From: Beroe forskalii
Lineage: Eukaryota > Ctenophora > Nuda > Beroida > Beroidae
NCBI GenBank assembly: GCA_011033025.1
Contig: WFMF01000072.1
Span: 558,001 to 622,000, forward strand
Direction: 5' to 3'
DNA length: 64,000 nucleotides
Shown here piece after piece: positions 59,648 through 64,000 of this stretch. The notes below the pieces were generated by a model that did no database searches, was not told the origin of the DNA, and worked only from the letters and a program-made list of their open reading frames with translations. Position numbers and translations under genes: made by a program. Numbering within the stretch: the first letter of the stretch is position 1; each line of letters starts with the position of its first letter.

Positions 59648-61395
59648 CATATTCGTGTAATTTCCTTGCCTTTGACCTTATACCTCGAAAATTAGCACAT
59701 AGACCCCCAATTTTCTTTATGGTTTCTGAAAGACAATGATGAAATGAACATCCCTGCAAAATTTCAGGATTCAAATCTGTTGGTGGGAACACCCTCAAAA
59801 TCGACTTTTTGCCATTTAATCGACTTTTTGCCATTTTTGAACCATTTTCGTCGGTATTTCCTTGCGTTTGACCTTATATCTCGAAAATTAGCACATAGAC
59901 CCCCAATTTTCTTTATGGTTTCTGAAAGACAATGATGAAATGAACATCCCTGCAAAATTTCAGGAAAATCTGTTGGCGGGAACATCCTCAAAATGGACTT
60001 TTTGCCATTTTTGAACCATTTTCGTCGGTATTTCCTTGCGTTTGACCTTATATCTCGAAAATTAGCACATAGACCCCCAATTTTCTTTATGGTTTCTGAA
60101 AGACAATGATGAAATGAACATCCCTGCAAAATTTCAGGAAAATCTGTTGGTGGGAACATCCTCAAAATCGACTTTTGCCATTTTTGAACCATTTTCGTCG
60201 GTATTTCCTTGCGTTTGACCTTATATCTCGAAAATTAGCACATAGACCCCCAATTTTCTTTTATGGTTTCTGAAAGACAATGATGAAATGAACATCCCTG
60301 CAAAATTTCAGGAAAATCTGTTGGTGGGAACACCCTCAAAATCGACTTTTTGCCATTTTTGAACCATTTTCGTCGGTATTTCCTTGCGTTTGACCTTATA
60401 TCTCGAAAATTAGCACATAGACCTCAATTTTCTTTATGGTTTCTGAAATAAAATGATGAAATGAACATCCCTACAAAATTTCAGGAAAATCTGTTGGTGG
60501 GAACACCCTCAAAATTGACTTTTGCCATTTTGAACCATTTTCGTCGGTATTTCCTTGCGTTTGACCATATATCTCGAAAATTAGCACATAGACTTCAATT
60601 TTCTTTATGGTTTCTGAAAGACAATGATGAAATGAACATCCCTGCAAAATTTCAGGAAAATCTGTTGGTGGGAACATCCTCAAAATCGACTTTTTGCCAT
60701 TTTTGAACCATTTTTCGTCGGTATTTCCTTGCGTTTGACCTTATATCTCGAAAATAAGCACATAGACCCCCAATTTTCTTTTATGGTTTTGAAAGACAAT
60801 GATGAAATGAACATCCCTGCAAAATTTCAGGAAAATCTGTTGGTGGGAACATCCTCAAAATCGACTTTTGCCATTTTTGAACCATTTTCGTCGGTATTTC
60901 CTTGCGTTTGACCTTATATCTCGAAAATTAGCACATAGACCCCCAATTTTCTTTATGGTTTCTGAAAGACAATGATGAAATGAACATCCCTGCAAAATTT
61001 CAGGAAAATCTGTTGGTGGGAACACCCTCAAAATCGACTTTTTGCCATTTTTGAACCATTTTCGTCGGTATTTCCTTGCGTTTGACCTTATATCTCGAAA
61101 ATTAGCACATAGACCCCCAATTTTCTTTTTATGCTCTGAAATAAAATGAAATGAACATCCCTGCAAAAATTTCAGGAAATTTCGTGTTGGTGGGATATAT
61201 CAAAATGGATTTTTTTGCCATTTTTGAACCATTTTCGTCGGTATTTCCGCGTTTGACCTTATATCTCTCGAAAATAAGCACATTATGGACCCCAATTTAA
61301 TTTTCTTTATGGTTTCTGAAAGACAATGATGAAATGAACATCCCTGCAAAATTTCAGGAAAATCTGTTGGTGGAACATCCTCAAAATCGACTTTG
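59648..61395 (-). repeat. ~174-bp satellite array, minus-oriented arm (10 units)
   Basis: Ten inverted units, by the landmark AATCTGTTGGTGGGAAC and variants. They are less regular than the left arm: at 61130-61395 the units carry insertions and deletions, as expected at an array edge. Together with the left arm it makes a large, imperfect inverted repeat. Confidence 0.97.
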
Positions 61396-62650
61396 TCATT
61401 TTTGAACCATGGGTTCACTTTTGTCTCGAAAATAAATTTGGCAATTTTCACAGTTTTGACAACCATGGAAAATCACTTGGTCATTTTTGAAAGTCCAACT
61501 CCAAATTTGGCTGTCACAAAGTGATACAGCATCATCAGAATGCGGAACATCAATAGTAAGATGTAATAATGATGACAATCAGATAGATTCGATTCATTGT
61601 TTCCCTGATATCAAATAATTAATAACTGATTGGAATGCAAACCTTTTCAGGAACGCTTTTAATAAATTACGCGAAATGCAATAGAAAAAATTGACTTGGA
61701 AAATAAACCAGGTATATCACAGCAGTGAACAGCTATGTACTTTTGGTCAGCACTCAGCTGACTAGATGTTGCGGAAACGAATTCACTTTAATATAAAAGT
61801 TGATTCTCCAAATGCTTTTATCTCACAATAAACCCTTATCATTAACAAAATCAAAAGTATATGAATTCCAAAAGTGTTTCGCATATTGATTGTTACAAAT
61901 TACAATGGCGAAATTGCTAAAATCTGCAAAAAATATAATAAATATCAATTATCAACTCAGAGTGTCATGGATGTAGTAGCTGAGGTTCTGAAACCCATTG
62001 TCAATGAAATAATGAACATATCACAGCATTTCAATTCCCACTGATCTGACTAACTATTTACTTCTCTACAGTATAAAATGTACTCGATGTTGCAATAAGT
62101 TGTATTGTTAGCGATTGTATTGTAATAAGATTTCGCATCGAGGTGGATACGATTATGATTGTTAAAATCGGTACCGGATACCAATCACCATTGAAGATAC
62201 CTGATCTTTAAAATAAATAACCCAAATCATTCATATTCCAGACATATCGACAAATCTTCACGATTCAGTCACCACCCAGTCCATCGTGAATAGATTGTTA
62301 TCATCGTTCATCAATATTATAAAGATACATCAGTATTAAGTGCTAATAAACATCAAGACCGAGACGTTCGATTTGGAATGGAAGTATTAAGTCACAGTTC
62401 GTTATTCACAGAACAAATCCAATCTCATCTGCAGAATGGAATTGCACTGAATAAAAGTAAAATCGAGCACTTCAGTGCTCCTGGCTTTTGCACCTAACAG
62501 TGCGCATATCAACTACAAATTCAAAGCGATGAAATTCAACAAATCAATCTGACCGCAGTTCAATCAGACAAAGCCATTCACCATGTCTAAAACCATTTCA
62601 CAGCAAGATGTATCTCCTACAAGAAGAATAGTTAAATCTCCCCAAGTCTC
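61396..62650. other. intergenic / 3' side of the Piwi gene
   Basis: AT-rich; no exon seen. The Piwi 3' UTR should occupy the right end. Confidence 0.45.
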
Positions 62651-63724
62651 CTACAAGTAGAACAATCTCCTGTTCAGTTCCGCAGAAGCAGGGCGGTGTA
62701 AGTGTTGCCCGTGCATGTAGGCTATCTTGTGGGCGTAGAGGCAGACTGAAGGAACGCGCACAGTACCAGGCCAGTTCCAATACATGTGTGTTAGTTTGTA
62801 GGCAAGTTTCTGAAACAAATACGAATTATAAATATGAATCTTGTCGGTTGCTTTGTCGCATGATATGCAATAACATCACCATGTATAGTGTATACCCTTC
62901 AAATCCTATAACAAATACGCATCTTATCACCCTGTTAAAGTGTTAACCCCGATAACATGTATGCCTCCATCGTGTGTAAAACTTTGCGTGTATAAAACCG
63001 TTCAAAAGTTATGCCACGTTATTATTGCCTGCTATTATACAACAGCGCAATCGGCAATCCAGAGGACGTCACACTTGAACAGTTAGAACATTGTACAATT
63101 CACAGTGTACAAGGTACAATGCTGTACATTATACAGTGTGTATAGTAACTAAAGTGTACATTGTTCATTGTACAGTATACAATACACATTGTTCAGTGTA
63201 CATTTTACAGTGTACAGTGTACATTCTACAGAGTGTACAGTGTACATTGTACACACAATAATTACCTGGATGTGATCTGGTTGTAGTGTGGTACTGTTGT
63301 GTACTACAATGTAGTGCGAAGGTGTCACTGTTCCTGTAAACACGGATGATATTAATACTTTAATACAACTGAAAATGATCTCCGACCGTATTTCCCCAAT
63401 TTCAGTTATCTGCAGTAACTTGATAGCCTGCTGAGAGTGGTAATAATATCACGCCTGAAAATGATGAATTCAAGAAGTAAAACTGCATAGCAAAATATGT
63501 ACATGCTTTTGAACATTTTCTTCTTAGCGAAAGACAACCAAAATATCTCATAATAATAAATAAATAATATTTCATTTTGCTGAGCCTAGAAGAGAGTTTT
63601 CAGACTTACCTTTTCCCACGTGTTGGGATACGAGGAAGAAGTCGTAGAGAGAGTCGCTTGTCACAGTGTGGTCAAGCACTGTGCCCGGGGGAGCGTTACT
63701 GATCCGACCCCTGTGCTGGTCACC
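62651..63724 (-). CDS. Piwi-clade Argonaute, last three exons (5' part outside the window)
   Basis: Exons: 63610-63724, 63266-63333 and 62651-62809, with GT-AG introns and consistent phases (1 and 0). The translation runs NAPPGTVLDHTVTSDS, YDFFLVSQHVGKG, then GTVTPSHYIVVHNS, LQPDHIQ, then KLAYKLTHMYWNWPGT, RVPSVCLYAHKIAY and the terminal RLFYL. This is the end of the PIWI (RNase H-like) domain. The His of YAHKIAY is the last member of the Asp-Glu-Asp-His slicer tetrad and is present; the other catalytic residues are upstream of the window. WNWPGT and the C-terminal FYL are typical of Piwi rather than Ago. It binds piRNAs and silences transposons, mainly in germ or stem cells (family knowledge). 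Confidence 0.95.
63080..63260. repeat. GTACA-rich microsatellite in a Piwi intron
   Basis: Degenerate repeats of CAGTGTACATTGTACA between the last two Piwi exons. They are self-complementary because GTAC/TGTACA is palindromic. Confidence 0.85.
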
Positions 63725-63726
63725 CT

Positions 63727-63850
63727 GGGGAGAGGTGGATTTTACAATGAAGACACACATTTCACAGTGCCCTCATTGCCCTGCAATCTGCAGGGAGAGG
63801 ACGATTTTACAATGAAGACACACATTTCACACTCTGCAGGGAGAGGTGCG
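63727..63850. repeat. tandem duplication next to the Piwi exon acceptor
   Basis: GATTTTACAATGAAGACACA followed by CATTTCAC occurs at about 63739 and again at about 63802, each preceded by a GGGAGAGG block, and a third GGGAGAGG is near 63838. The first copy abuts the 3' splice site of exon 63610-63724. Confidence 0.8.
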
Positions 63851-64000
63851 CGCAATCCAATTTTCATAGAACTCCGGTCGAAAGTACAGTCTTTTTCGCG
63901 TTTTGATCGATCGATTCATGTGCATTGTGCACACATATGGGAACATCACACGATATTAAAATAAAATGTGTTATTATGATTTTGGTGGGAGTCATGTCAT

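Noticed and set aside
56126-61166. Multiple 100-160 codon frames as separate protein genes
   Set aside because: All are translations of the same satellite unit, each starting or ending where a unit has a one-base change. They are reported as repeats, with the open frame as a finding.
55918-61395. CRISPR-like array
   Set aside because: There are no short repeats alternating with unique spacers; whole 174-bp units are repeated in a eukaryotic context.

Overview
The window is animal (metazoan) nuclear DNA. It is AT-rich, with genes split into many short exons joined by GT-AG introns. It carries a Piwi-clade Argonaute, an adhesion GPCR, the exon-junction-complex factor PYM, an NKAPD1 homologue, an EF-hand protein, tectonin and F5/8-type C lectin-like proteins, non-LTR retrotransposons and many short palindromic repeats. 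A marine invertebrate, possibly a non-bilaterian, fits the protein content, but nothing seen fixes the phylum. There are no prokaryotic features.

Layout, left to right. 1-8.2 kb: a four-EF-hand protein with an N/Q-rich N-terminal extension (minus strand), then repeat-rich intergenic DNA, then a small acidic protein with an MGxxxCC lipidation-type N-terminus (minus). 8.2-16.5 kb: intergenic repeats and a secreted transglutaminase-fold/F5-8C protein (minus) whose reading frame is broken twice. 16.5-21.8 kb: one complete but mutated non-LTR retrotransposon (plus) between perfect 13-bp target-site duplications. 24.5-35.0 kb: a 25-exon adhesion GPCR (plus) that I could follow in frame to its stop; only the signal-peptide exon was not found. 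36.5-37.0 kb: a GC-rich 21-bp minisatellite. 38.3-47.2 kb: a dense minus-strand cluster of PYM, a small LAMTOR4-like gene, NKAPD1 and an unrecognised three-exon gene, with minisatellites in the introns. 48-49.5 kb: a decayed second non-LTR element (minus). 49.8-50.0 kb: a series of stem-loops that may be a structured RNA. 50.2-52.7 kb: a tectonin-repeat protein (minus). 55.9-61.4 kb: two opposed arrays of a ~174-bp satellite (18 plus-oriented and 10 minus-oriented units) around a unique 0.6-kb spacer. 62.65-63.7 kb: the last three exons of a Piwi gene (minus); its 5' part lies beyond the window.

The genes do not form a pathway. PYM (exon-junction-complex recycling) and NKAPD1 (an SR/RS-like nuclear protein) both relate to RNA processing, Piwi to transposon silencing, and the GPCR, TGc/F5-8C and tectonin proteins to cell-surface or secreted recognition. 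The most unusual items are the opposed satellite arrays with a conserved open frame next to Piwi, the minisatellite made of repeated 3' splice sites in the unrecognised gene, the dispersed palindrome families, a perfect 42-bp palindrome in the GPCR gene, and the stem-loop cluster at 49.8 kb.
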